The translations under genes and the position numbers were made by a program. Shown here piece by piece: positions 41,834 to 50,393 of a DNA stretch of 64,000 bases (position 1 is its first letter; every line of letters begins with the position of its first letter). The notes beneath the pieces were generated by a model. That model saw nothing but the letters and a program-made list of their open reading frames with translations. It was not told the origin of the DNA and did no database searches. This DNA is from Mycobacterium sp. EPa45 (GTDB lineage: Bacteria > Actinomycetota > Actinomycetes > Mycobacteriales > Mycobacteriaceae), in assembly GCF_001021385.1 (NCBI RefSeq), contig NZ_CP011773.1:1860001-1924000 (forward strand). The letters are read 5' to 3'.

Positions 41834-42445
41834 TTGAAGGTCACACAGGCGCGGGAAACCCGCCGGCGCAGCAACACCCGGGCCAAGCTGATCGACGCCA
41901 CCGACGAACTCATCCGGGACAGCGGCCGGACCTGGTTCACCGTCGAGGAGGTGTGCCGGGCAGCCGGCTACACCCGCGGGGCCTTTTACTCCAGCTATGA
42001 CGACATGGAGGACCTGCTCTTCGAGGTCTACGGACATCAGAATGACGCCCTCGTGGAGCGATTGCGGGATACGGCCGAACCCCTGCTGAGAACCACGGGT
42101 GTTCTCGAGACCGACCGCGTGGTGCGCCACTTGCTCAAGGCCGGTGTCGCCGATCAACCGCGCATCGCCCTGCACGCCGCCTTGGTGGCTCGCGCGGCGC
42201 ACCAGCCCGAGATCGCGTTCGCCCTCGATGCACAAGTCGAACGCTTCCGTGAGGGGCTACAGGGGATCTTCGTCGAGTTGATCGCCAAGACCGGCCGGAA
42301 GATGACCGTCACTCCGGAGACTTTCACCCGCGCGCTAATGGCCGCCCAGGCCGGCGCCTCCGGGCAATTCCTCAGCGATCGCGCCGCCACCGAGGAAGTC
42401 CGCTACCTCACCGCACTGGCGGTTGTCGAAGGTTTGTCCGCCTGA
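41834..42445 (+). CDS. TetR-family regulator of the YhgE/ABC-like pair
   Basis: 203 residues from TTG 41834 (LKVTQARETRRRSNTRAKLIDA); the open frame extends to 41771 but would include the operator repeats. The DNA-binding domain is ATDELIRDSGRTWFTVEEVCRAAGYTRGAFYSSYDDMEDLLFEVY. It is divergent from the ABC-like/YhgE operon and likely regulates it through the tandem repeats. The exact start is uncertain because no strong ribosome-binding site precedes any candidate. Confidence 0.85.
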   Translation: MKVTQARETRRRSNTRAKLIDATDELIRDSGRTWFTVEEVCRAAGYTRGAFYSSYDDMEDLLFEVYGHQNDALVERLRDTAEPLLRTTGVLETDRVVRHLLKAGVADQPRIALHAALVARAAHQPEIAFALDAQVERFREGLQGIFVELIAKTGRKMTVTPETFTRALMAAQAGASGQFLSDRAATEEVRYLTALAVVEGLSA

Positions 42446-42563
42446 CGGCAGATGCAGGTCAGCAAGCAATTCCTGACCATTTTCTTTGCTGTCAATATCT
42501 TCCTCGGCCCTGCGCGCCGGACCCTCCCAGCTCATTCCACATGAATACGGGTTAGATTGAGGC

Positions 42564-43496
42564 ATGCCTATTCGCTGGGAGCGAGGGCACCCGGTGGGGA
42601 GTGGCCGGTCAACCGGTCGCTGGGTCGGGCTGGTTGCTTCGCCGTTTTTGATCATGAGCGCGCTGCTCGTCGTCCCCGTGACGCCCGCGGCGTCGGCCGC
42701 GGACTGCCCGGACGCCGAGGTTGTCTTCGCCCGCGGCACCGACGAGCCGGCGGGCATGGGCCGCGTCGGCGATGCCCTCGTCGACGCACTGCGCAAGCAG
42801 GCTCCCGGCATGAACATCGACACCTACGCGGTCAACTACAAGGCCGGCAAGTTGCAGCTGCACGGCGGTGACGGCGCCAACGATGTCATCTCCCACATCA
42901 AGCAGACCGTGTCCTCGTGCCCCGACACCAAGATCGTCCTCGGCGGTTACTCGCAAGGCGCCAGCGTGATGGACATCGTGGCCGGCGTTCCGGTGGGAGG
43001 CATCCCCTGGGGTAGCTCGCTGCCGCCGGAGTACGTCAAGAACATCGCGGCTGTCGCGACGTTCGGCAATGTGGCTACCCGCACGAACCAAGCGCTGCCG
43101 ACCACGAGCGTCCTGCTTGGTGCCAAAGCGATCGACCTGTGCAACCCCGGCGACCCGATCTGTCACGCGGGGCCGGGTAACGAGTGGAGCGGGCACACCG
43201 AGGGCTACGTCCCCGGGTACACCAACCAGGCAGCGGATTTCATTGCAACCAAGCTGCTGGCCGGCGTGACCCAACACATGCCGGGCTACGGGTCCCTGCC
43301 CGGCTATGCCCCGACATCGCCCTACGGGCCGGACTCGTCGATGTCCGGGTCGCTGCCCGGGTACGGGCCGGACACGTCATTACACGGGCAGCAGCCGCAA
43401 TACCCCGCGGAGACGCCGGGATACAGCTCGCAGCCGACGACACCAGCCCCGTCGTCAGTCGCGCCTGCTGCGCCGTCGCCTGGCGGACTGGTCTAG
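42564..43496 (+). CDS. Cutinase-family secreted esterase/lipase
   Basis: 310 residues with a signal peptide ending near [12 protein letters not shown]. Catalytic Ser is in [13 protein letters not shown], Asp in [10 protein letters not shown], and His further on in the same loop region (HTEGYVPGY), with paired cysteines typical of cutinases. From residue 235 on, a Gly/Pro/Tyr/Ser-rich tail repeats GSLPGY-type units ([21 protein letters not shown]), a low-complexity extension not needed for catalysis. It likely hydrolyses lipid esters at or outside the envelope, like mycobacterial CFP21-type enzymes. Confidence 0.92.
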   Translation: MPIRWERGHPVGSGRSTGRWVGLVASPFLIMSALLVVPVTPAASAADCPDAEVVFARGTDEPAGMGRVGDALVDALRKQAPGMNIDTYAVNYKAGKLQLHGGDGANDVISHIKQTVSSCPDTKIVLGGYSQGASVMDIVAGVPVGGIPWGSSLPPEYVKNIAAVATFGNVATRTNQALPTTSVLLGAKAIDLCNPGDPICHAGPGNEWSGHTEGYVPGYTNQAADFIATKLLAGVTQHMPGYGSLPGYAPTSPYGPDSSMSGSLPGYGPDTSLHGQQPQYPAETPGYSSQPTTPAPSSVAPAAPSPGGLV

Positions 43497-43503
43497 GCGG
43501 TCG

Positions 43504-43773
43504 CTATCGGGTGATCCCGGCGCGGCTCAAGCTCCGGCGTATGTGCAGCGCCGCAATGGTCACCGGGTTGTCGAACAGCGGCAATCGCCGCAGCCGCCGC
43601 CGCACCACCGCCCCACCCACGAGTCCGGCCAGAACGCCGAGCGCGAAATAACCGCGGCTGCGTCGGCTGGCTTGACGTCGCAGCGCGGCGACGTAGCCGC
43701 ACAGCGCGGCGACCGCAGCGGTCGTCAAGACCACCACGATCATCAGCCCTACCGCATCCACGGACACGATCAC
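43504..43773 (-). CDS. Small membrane protein, unknown function
   Basis: 89 residues from GTG 43773. Two hydrophobic segments (LMIVVVLTTAAVAALCGYVAAL and GYFALGVLAGLVGGAVV) are separated by a basic loop RRQASRRSR, and the C-terminus is basic (VRRRLRRLP...RRSLSRAG). No family recognised. It is convergent with the cutinase gene (7 bp between stops). The start codon could also be GTG 43767 or a later one. Confidence 0.6.
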   Translation of the reverse strand: MIVSVDAVGLMIVVVLTTAAVAALCGYVAALRRQASRRSRGYFALGVLAGLVGGAVVRRRLRRLPLFDNPVTIAALHIRRSLSRAGITR

Positions 43774-43980
43774 ACCACCGTCTGCGCCGTACCAGCAGGG
43801 GTGAGGAGAAGGTCGTGACCGAACCGAATACCTAGCGTTACCGTCAATTGGGTAGGAACTCGCATCCGAGTGCCGTCCCGACTATGCGCGAACGGCTCGT
43901 TCGGCCGGTCATGTTGGCTAGGCTCCGCTTGGCAAGCAGCACCGTCTACCTCTACGGGTCCGATTACGGAGCAGACGACT

Positions 43981-45540
43981 ATGGCCAATATCGTCATCGT
44001 GAACCCTCGGTTCGAGGTGTCGTACTGGGGCTTGGAACACGCCCTTCCGCTGCTGGGCAAAAAGTGCAACGTCCCCACAGCCTGCCTGCCGCTGTTGGCT
44101 GCGTTGACGCCGCCGGAGCATCACGTCACGCTCGTCGACGAGAACGTCGAGGAGATCGACTTCGACATGCTGGCGCAGGCCGACATCGTCGGGCTCACCG
44201 GCATGATCGTTCAGCGCCAGCGCATGCGGGAGATCCTCACCGAACTCAAGGCCCGCGGCGTCTTCGTCGTCGTCGGCGGTCCGTGGGTCAGCGTGCAAGA
44301 GGACTACTTCGACGGACTGGCCGACGCCATCTTCATCGGTGAAGCCGAGACCACATGGCCCCAGTTCCTCGACGACTGGAAGCACGGACGCCACCAGTAC
44401 CGCTACGAACAGGCCGAGCGCACCGACATGACGACGGTCCCGGTGCCGCGCTACGACCTTCTGAAGACCAAGAATTACGTGTTCGGCAGCGTCCAGTTCA
44501 GCCGCGGCTGTCCTTTTCAGTGCGAGTTCTGCGACATCATCGTCACCTTCGGCCGAAAGCCGAGGCTCAAGACCAGCGCACAGGTGATCGCCGAGCTCGA
44601 AGCGATGCGCAAGGCGAATCTGTCGATCGGCTTCATCGTCGACGACAACCTGATCGGCAACAAGGCCGCCGTGAAGGTTCTGCTGCAGGATGTCCATGCC
44701 TGGCAGGAGCGCGAGGGATATCCGCTGCAGTTCTTCACCGAGGCCTCGCTGAACCTCGCCGAGGACGAAGAGCTGATGGAATTGATGGTGGCCGCCAACG
44801 TCACGGTGGTCTTCATCGGCATCGAGAGTCCCAACGAGGATTCGTTGAAAGAGGCGAAGAAGTACCAGAACGTGAAGAAGGGCGGCACGATCGTCGATCG
44901 CGTCCGCAAGGTGCAGGACGCCGGCCTGGAAGTCTGGTGCGGCATGATTGTCGGCTTCGACAACGACGACACCCGAATCTTCAAGGAGCAAGCCGAATTC
45001 ATCAATGAGACCGACATCATGCACGCCATGGTCGGCATGCTTGCCGCGATCCCCAAAACTCCACTGCATTCGCGGCTGAACGACGAAGGGCGCTTGGATC
45101 TTGACGACCAGCAGACTTTCGGCACCAATGTGATTCCGCTCAACATGAGCCGAGATGAGTTGCGCGACGGCTATATCGGCCTGATGCGCGATCTCTACGA
45201 TCCCGATTCCTATTTCGATCGGCTCGAAAGCCTCTACGTCACACGCAAATTCGATTTCGGGCGGTCCCGAAACGCATATCTGCGTAAGCGTCCGTGGCGC
45301 CGTAGGCAAGCCCAGTTGTTCGACGGTGCACGGGCATTCGGTCTGTTCCTGTTACTGATGAAAAACGTGCCCGACGCGCACTTGCGCCAGGTCTACCGCC
45401 GTCGGATGTGGAAGATGGTTCGCAGCCGGCCGGACCCCGGCGTTCTCTTCGTCAGTGTCGTCAAGTGTGCAACCCACTATCACCACTACACGATGTCGCG
45501 CGAAATGTCCGAGCGTCGAACGCTGGTCAACACTTTCTAG
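43981..45540 (+). CDS. B12-binding radical SAM protein with DUF4070 C-terminal domain
   Basis: 519 residues from ATG 43981 (GGAGC 9 nt upstream). Residues 1-150 form a cobalamin-binding-like Rossmann domain (VDENVEEIDFDMLAQADIVGLTGMIVQRQRM). The radical SAM cluster is FSRGCPFQCEFCDI (CxxxCxxC). Later segments SIGFIVDDNLIGNK and FIGIESPNEDSLKEAKKYQN complete the SAM barrel, and the C-terminal 130 residues match the DUF4070 type. Such enzymes methylate or rearrange unactivated carbons, for example on hopanoids or antibiotics. No biosynthetic partner genes are adjacent, so the substrate is open. Confidence 0.88.
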   Translation: MANIVIVNPRFEVSYWGLEHALPLLGKKCNVPTACLPLLAALTPPEHHVTLVDENVEEIDFDMLAQADIVGLTGMIVQRQRMREILTELKARGVFVVVGGPWVSVQEDYFDGLADAIFIGEAETTWPQFLDDWKHGRHQYRYEQAERTDMTTVPVPRYDLLKTKNYVFGSVQFSRGCPFQCEFCDIIVTFGRKPRLKTSAQVIAELEAMRKANLSIGFIVDDNLIGNKAAVKVLLQDVHAWQEREGYPLQFFTEASLNLAEDEELMELMVAANVTVVFIGIESPNEDSLKEAKKYQNVKKGGTIVDRVRKVQDAGLEVWCGMIVGFDNDDTRIFKEQAEFINETDIMHAMVGMLAAIPKTPLHSRLNDEGRLDLDDQQTFGTNVIPLNMSRDELRDGYIGLMRDLYDPDSYFDRLESLYVTRKFDFGRSRNAYLRKRPWRRRQAQLFDGARAFGLFLLLMKNVPDAHLRQVYRRRMWKMVRSRPDPGVLFVSVVKCATHYHHYTMSREMSERRTLVNTF

Positions 45541-46361
45541 TTCGGTTTGCCGTTGCCGCCGGCCACCTGCTCCAAGAACTCGACGGCCAGAACGCGAACC
45601 GGGACATTCGTCTGCTGGCTTTGCTTGCGCAGCACGTCGAACGCCGCGTCGGCGTCGATGCCGTGCATGGCCATCAGCACACCCTTGGCCTGCTCGATCG
45701 GTGCCCGGCTCTGCAGCACTCGCTGGATCGACTCCGCGGTGTCGCGGGCGGACTTGTACCGGGCGAAGTCGCCGATCGCGCGGGAGACCGCTTTGGTCAA
45801 CAGTTCGAGGATCTCGGCGTCGATGCCGTCGTAGGCGTGAAACTCTCTCCCGTACAAGTTGAACGACCCGAGTGTCTGATCCTCGGTGAACAGCGGTGCA
45901 GCCAGGAAGCTGTTGATGCCCTCCTCGCGTGCGGCGGTGGCGAAGCCCGGCCAGGTACCCATGGCCTCCTCGGAATCCAGCAGCACGAGGGTACGGGTGC
46001 GGGAGGCGTGCAGGCAGGGGCCTTCGCCGGCGTCGTACTGCTCACTGTCGATCCGCAAGGTGCGCTCGTCGGTGTGCACGGCCGTATAGGTCATCCCACC
46101 GAGGTCGATCGTGATGCCAGTGGAGTCGGCACCCTCGATGGCTTCCTGGGCGATCGAGGCGACACGCTGAAGCAAGGACAACAGGTCGTCTTCGTCGGTG
46201 ACGCTGCGACCGGCGTCGACCAGAAGGCGGGCCAACTGGGACGCCGACATGGCGTTGCGGGTAGCGGCCTCGATCACAATTTCGGCCGCCTGCTCAGCGT
46301 CGGTTCCATCCAGCGGCTCGGCCGGGATGGAGTCGTCGACGCGCGGGTCGCTGTGCTCCAT
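45537..46361 (-). CDS. GAF-ANTAR domain regulator
   Basis: 274 residues from ATG 46361. A GAF sensor domain occupies about residues 55-195 (LSLLQRVASIAQEAIEGADSTGITIDL...INSFLAAPLFTEDQTLGSFNLYG) and an ANTAR RNA-binding domain the C-terminus (IQRVLQSRAPIEQAKGVLMAMHGIDADAAFDVLRKQSQQTNVPVRVLAVEFLEQV). ANTAR proteins bind paired RNA hexaloops and prevent termination. In mycobacteria, related proteins act on lipid and redox genes. It is convergent with the radical SAM gene (3-bp overlap). Confidence 0.9.
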   Translation of the reverse strand: MEHSDPRVDDSIPAEPLDGTDAEQAAEIVIEAATRNAMSASQLARLLVDAGRSVTDEDDLLSLLQRVASIAQEAIEGADSTGITIDLGGMTYTAVHTDERTLRIDSEQYDAGEGPCLHASRTRTLVLLDSEEAMGTWPGFATAAREEGINSFLAAPLFTEDQTLGSFNLYGREFHAYDGIDAEILELLTKAVSRAIGDFARYKSARDTAESIQRVLQSRAPIEQAKGVLMAMHGIDADAAFDVLRKQSQQTNVPVRVLAVEFLEQVAGGNGKPN

Positions 46362-46408
46362 GGGCTGAGTGTCCCACCTTCGGGACTTTCCGTTGCTGGA
46401 AGGCCGAC

Positions 46409-47800
46409 CTAGGGCAGAACCGTGTGCATCAGCATGACGTTGTAGGCCGACCACAGCGAGAGGTTGTAGAAGAGCTCTCGGCCCGTTGACCAGGGGTGCA
46501 AGAACGGCGCATAGATACCACCGGGGATTTGCGTCGCGGACACCAGCATCTGCTCCGGGGCCCATGGACCCTGCGGCGCGGGCGCCGTCCGCATCACCAC
46601 GTCGTTGTTCCCGTTGCAGTAGAGCACCAGATATTGCTTCAGATAGTTGTTGTATTGCGCCGACATCTCGCCGACCGGGCCCGGGATCACGGGGGTGGCC
46701 GCCGCGGGGCTGCCGGCCACCCACGAGTTGCTGTCGGCATTCCAGTACTCGTACTTCGTCAGGTCCGGGATCAACGCCGGGGCAACCCGCGCCACGTACG
46801 CCGATCCGCCGCGCCCGTTGGGCGTTCCGAACGTGTAGATGTACGGGTCACCGGGGCCGGGCTTGAGGAAGGCCCCCATCTGAAATTTCTCGTTGCCGTT
46901 GGATGGTTGACGGACTGTGCCGGGGTACACGCCCCAGGTCTCGCCGTTGTCGGTCGATGTTGCGATCGCCGAGTAGTTGGTGGTCCACGCGCCGTAGTTG
47001 TCCCAGCTCCTGATGGACATGAAGTTCAGGAATTGGTTCTGGCCGACGGCGACACCGGAGGTGGGAATGATGCCCGTTTCTTGCGGTGCACCGCTGATGC
47101 TGTTGATGACCTGCTTGGCGATGCCGGGCCGCCACACCGGCGACCCGGAATACTTGTTGCCGACGGCGCCGTCAGGCACTGCGATGGTGTTGGCCAGCGA
47201 ACCGTCGGTGCTACGCATCAGGGTGTTGTAGCGCCACTGCTTGCCGGGGATCATGCAGAAGCCGTTGGTGTCACCGAACGCCAGCAGCACCTGGCGATGA
47301 GCGGGATCGCCGTTGTCCCACATGATTCCGAGATCGGTGCCGGTGATCGCGAACTTCTGAATGGTTTGGTTGGGGCTGTCCGGGCCGGTCACCCAGCCGA
47401 CGACCGAGGTGCCCGGTGGTGCGGTCGAGGGTGCCGGTTGCGCCGCGGCGGGAGCCGGCCGGGGCTGGGCGGGTGCGGGTTTCGGTAACGGTGCGACCGC
47501 GGCCTGCTTCTGCACCTGCCCGGCGTTGGGCATGAGCGCATTGATGAGCAACTTGCCCAATGTCGGCAGCGGCGCTTGGTCATTCGCACCGACGGGCTTG
47601 TGCCCGATCGGACGGTCGAAGGGCGCGATGGCCGACGGCTGCGGAATTTGAAAGGCCTGGTTCGCGGCCGGTTGTGCCGCAGCGGATGCGCCCTCGCACG
47701 GGTCGGCCGCCGCCGGCGGCGCGACACCGGTTGCCGCGCACAGGCCGACGACGAGCGTCGATGCCAGCGACAGCGACGGGATGTGGGGACGCGGCGACAC
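46409..47800 (-). CDS. Secreted DUF4185 protein
   Basis: 463 residues with a signal peptide (hydrophobic SLSLASTLVVGLCAATGVAPPAAA, cleavage before DPCEG). A Pro/Ala/Gln-rich linker covers about residues 35-135. The DUF4185 beta-propeller-like domain follows: WVTGPDSPNQTIQKFAITGTDLGIMWDNG, LLAFGDTNGFCMIPGKQWRYNTLMRSTDG, MSIRSWDNYGAWTTNYSAIATSTDNGETW and LKPGPGDPYIYTFGTPNGRGGSAYVARV. The domain is sialidase-like, and some members are endo-arabinanases acting on mycobacterial D-arabinan; whether this one is catalytic cannot be judged here. Confidence 0.85.
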   Translation of the reverse strand: MSPRPHIPSLSLASTLVVGLCAATGVAPPAAADPCEGASAAAQPAANQAFQIPQPSAIAPFDRPIGHKPVGANDQAPLPTLGKLLINALMPNAGQVQKQAAVAPLPKPAPAQPRPAPAAAQPAPSTAPPGTSVVGWVTGPDSPNQTIQKFAITGTDLGIMWDNGDPAHRQVLLAFGDTNGFCMIPGKQWRYNTLMRSTDGSLANTIAVPDGAVGNKYSGSPVWRPGIAKQVINSISGAPQETGIIPTSGVAVGQNQFLNFMSIRSWDNYGAWTTNYSAIATSTDNGETWGVYPGTVRQPSNGNEKFQMGAFLKPGPGDPYIYTFGTPNGRGGSAYVARVAPALIPDLTKYEYWNADSNSWVAGSPAAATPVIPGPVGEMSAQYNNYLKQYLVLYCNGNNDVVMRTAPAPQGPWAPEQMLVSATQIPGGIYAPFLHPWSTGRELFYNLSLWSAYNVMLMHTVLP

Positions 47801-48072
47801 GGCACACCTTTCGGGGCGGGACGTCGCTGTGACGTCTGTTGATCTTTGTGACGATAGGGACTTATGGGTCTTCTGCGACCTGCGCTGTATCGATGGGTAC
47901 GCATCCGTGACCGTGTCGCAACCGGGGGAGAGCCGTTTGAGCTAATGTGCGCATGACGAAAGCGGGGGATCCATGGGACTCGATGTCTGCGCGCGGCCTG
48001 CCAAGCCGGCAAACCCCAATTGCACCCGCGGCGATCGCTGAGCCGAGTTAGCCTCCCCGCCGAAGGAATGTC

Positions 48073-48930
48073 GTGAGCCGCCGCCTGACTGCGCTCGTTG
48101 TTGCCCTCTTATTCTTGTTCGCCATTCCCACCGAACAGGCCTCGGCGACCGGCGATCGACCCGGCGCGCTGACCTTTGGTGGTATGCAGCGCTCCTATGT
48201 GCTGCATGTGCCGCCCGGCGTGGAGCATCCGAATGCACTGGTGCTGAATCTGCATGGCGGCGGACAGACCGGTCGCAAGCAGGCGGCGCTGACCAAATTT
48301 GACGCCATCGCCGACCAGCACGGCTGGGTCGTTGCCTATCCGGACGGAATCGATTTCAGTTGGGCCGACGGCCGCGGCGCGTCGACCCCGGACCGCCGAG
48401 GAGTGGACGACGTCGGCTTCCTGGCGACGCTGATCGGCCGGCTCACCCGTGACTTCGGCATCGCGCCCGGCCGGGTATTCGTCACCGGTATGTCGGCCGG
48501 CGGCTTCATGGCGACCCGTCTGGCGTGCGACCGCGCCGACCTTGTGACCGCGATCGTGCCGGTGGCCTCGACGTTGGGCGACGACGTGCACTGCAATCCG
48601 TCCAAGCCCGTCTCGGTGTTCATCGTTCACGGCACCGCCGACAAGGTGGTGCCTTACCGCGGCGGCCGCATGGTCGGTCGTGGCGGGGCCAGCACCGTCG
48701 TGTCGGCGCCGACGATGGCGGATCGCTGGCTCGCTTTCGACCGCTGCCCACCGGCGGTGGCCACGCCGATCGTCGGTGGAAAACGCCTTGCCGCCAAGGG
48801 TTGTGCTGATGGCACCGACGTCACCTTCGTCACCATCGACCGATGGGGACACACCTGGCCGTTGCCGCCGGCGGCCACGTTCGACGCGTCGCGGGTGAGT
48901 GCAGAGTTCTTCGCTGCGCACGGCGCCTGA
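48073..48930 (+). CDS. Secreted PHB-depolymerase/LpqC-like esterase
   Basis: 285 residues from GTG 48073. A signal peptide (RRLTALVVALLFLFAIPTEQASA) has no lipobox cysteine, so unlike LpqC it is not a lipoprotein. The alpha/beta hydrolase features are LNLHGGGQTG (oxyanion loop), catalytic Ser in VTGMSAGGFMATRLAC, Asp in VHGTADKVVPY and His in DRWGHTWP. The family covers feruloyl esterases and polyhydroxybutyrate depolymerases. The natural substrate is unknown. Its end is only 10 bp from the convergent mceF stop. Confidence 0.87.
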   Translation: MSRRLTALVVALLFLFAIPTEQASATGDRPGALTFGGMQRSYVLHVPPGVEHPNALVLNLHGGGQTGRKQAALTKFDAIADQHGWVVAYPDGIDFSWADGRGASTPDRRGVDDVGFLATLIGRLTRDFGIAPGRVFVTGMSAGGFMATRLACDRADLVTAIVPVASTLGDDVHCNPSKPVSVFIVHGTADKVVPYRGGRMVGRGGASTVVSAPTMADRWLAFDRCPPAVATPIVGGKRLAAKGCADGTDVTFVTIDRWGHTWPLPPAATFDASRVSAEFFAAHGA

Positions 48931-48940
48931 GCTCGGCTGG

Positions 48941-50392
48941 TCAGGGTTGCCCGGGCAGCAGCATGGACTGCCAGGTGCCGCCGTCTTTGGAAGGGTGGGC
49001 CAATTCGGATTGGGTGTACTGCCGCCCGTTGGGGCCGACGTATAGGCCTGTCACGGGGTCGTATTCGCTGACCGCAACCAGTGCCGGCGGGGGGACGTCG
49101 ACCGTCGGGGTGCCCGGCGGTAGGTCGGGTATACCTTGTCCCGACAGTGTCGCGTTCGGGTCGCCCTTCCAGTTGTAGCCGTCGTTGAGCGGCACGTAAT
49201 TCTGGTCGCTCTCGCAGAGCTTGACCGTCGGGGCGCGCTTACCCGGCACGGTCTCACACGGAATGTTGCGTGCCCCACGGACATTGAACGGTGAGTCCTG
49301 CGGGGTACGGCAGTACAGGTCGCCGGCCGGCCGCTCCGGGTAGTCGACCAGGTTGGGGACGCGCTGCTGCTGGGCCGGCAGGAACCCGGTGGTACAGGCC
49401 GGTGGGAGGTTGATGTTGAGATTGAACGACAGATACTCGCCACGGTAGGCCTGATTGGTGTTGGCGTTGGCCATGAAGGTGGCCTGTCCCTCCGAGACCG
49501 CGTGCGGCAACAGCACGAGCAGTTGTTCGATGTCGTTCTGGTAGGTGACGGCGACCTGGCCGATGCTCGCGAGGTTGGCGACGATGACCGGCAATGTGGG
49601 CTTGAGCCGCTCGATGAGGTTACGGGCCTGCTCATTGGTGGCGACCAAGCCGCCCTGATCGATTACCCCCGCGACGGCGTCGTTGTGGACCTTCAGTTCA
49701 CCGGTGACCGTCGCGATGTGCGACGCCCAGGCTTGAATCGCGGCCGATGTCTGCACCTGGGAGTCCATCACCGGTTTGGCGTTGTCGATCAGGTTGACCA
49801 GTGGGTCGAGGTTGGTGCGTGCGTCGATCGCCAATGTTGTTGAGCCCTTGACGATGTCGGATAGTTGCGGACCGAGGCCGCCGACCGCCGCGTAGGCTTC
49901 GTCGATCGCGATCTTGAGGTTGTCCCGTGGGATCGCCTGCAAACCGGAATTGGCGGCGTCGAGCAGTGTGTTGATGTCCGGTGGCACGGAAGTGTGATCG
50001 CGCGGGATGACATCGCCATCCTTGAGCGGCCGTGCGGTGCCGTCGTGGGGGATGAGGTCGACGTACTGTTCACCGATCGCGGACTGGCTGTGCACCTCCG
50101 CCCGGAGGTTCGATGGGATGTCGATGCCGGACTTCAGGGACAGGACCGCGTCAACTCCGCTCTCGCTCAGACGAACTGACTGGACTCGGCCGACCTCGAC
50201 GCCGCGGTAGGTGACGTTGCCGGTGCTGTACAGTCCGCCGGTCTCCGGCAACTCCATGGTCACGCTATAACGGCCGACCCCGAACCATTTCGCCGGCAGC
50301 TTGAGAAAGTGCAAGCCCATCACCGCGATCGCGGTCAACGCGATGACCGCGAAGACCGCGAGCTGGATCAGCATTCGGCGGGTCAGATGCAT
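48941..50392 (-). CDS. mceF: MceF, Mce lipid-import subunit
   Basis: 483 residues, ATG 50392, one base after the mceE stop. An N-terminal membrane helix (LIQLAVFAVIALTAIAVMGLHFLKL) is followed by the MCE/MlaD domain (YSVTMELPETGGLYSTGNVTYRGVEVGRVQSV), a long helical needle segment (residues 140-310) and a Cys/Pro-containing C-terminal domain (PPACTTGF, GDLYCRTP, IPCETV, LCESDQN). The six Mce proteins form a hetero-hexameric tunnel for lipids or sterols across the envelope. This is the last gene of the operon. Confidence 0.93.
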   Translation of the reverse strand: MHLTRRMLIQLAVFAVIALTAIAVMGLHFLKLPAKWFGVGRYSVTMELPETGGLYSTGNVTYRGVEVGRVQSVRLSESGVDAVLSLKSGIDIPSNLRAEVHSQSAIGEQYVDLIPHDGTARPLKDGDVIPRDHTSVPPDINTLLDAANSGLQAIPRDNLKIAIDEAYAAVGGLGPQLSDIVKGSTTLAIDARTNLDPLVNLIDNAKPVMDSQVQTSAAIQAWASHIATVTGELKVHNDAVAGVIDQGGLVATNEQARNLIERLKPTLPVIVANLASIGQVAVTYQNDIEQLLVLLPHAVSEGQATFMANANTNQAYRGEYLSFNLNINLPPACTTGFLPAQQQRVPNLVDYPERPAGDLYCRTPQDSPFNVRGARNIPCETVPGKRAPTVKLCESDQNYVPLNDGYNWKGDPNATLSGQGIPDLPPGTPTVDVPPPALVAVSEYDPVTGLYVGPNGRQYTQSELAHPSKDGGTWQSMLLPGQP

Positions 50393-50393
50393 G

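Noticed and set aside
43918..45309. Minus-strand open frame of 463 codons opposite the radical SAM gene
   Set aside because: No recognisable domain; the plus strand has CxxxCxxC and full family similarity.
47801..48072. Search of the 272-bp gap between the DUF4185 gene and the LpqC-like gene for RNA genes or operators
   Set aside because: No convincing hairpin, palindrome or small gene was found; it is treated as a plain divergent promoter region.
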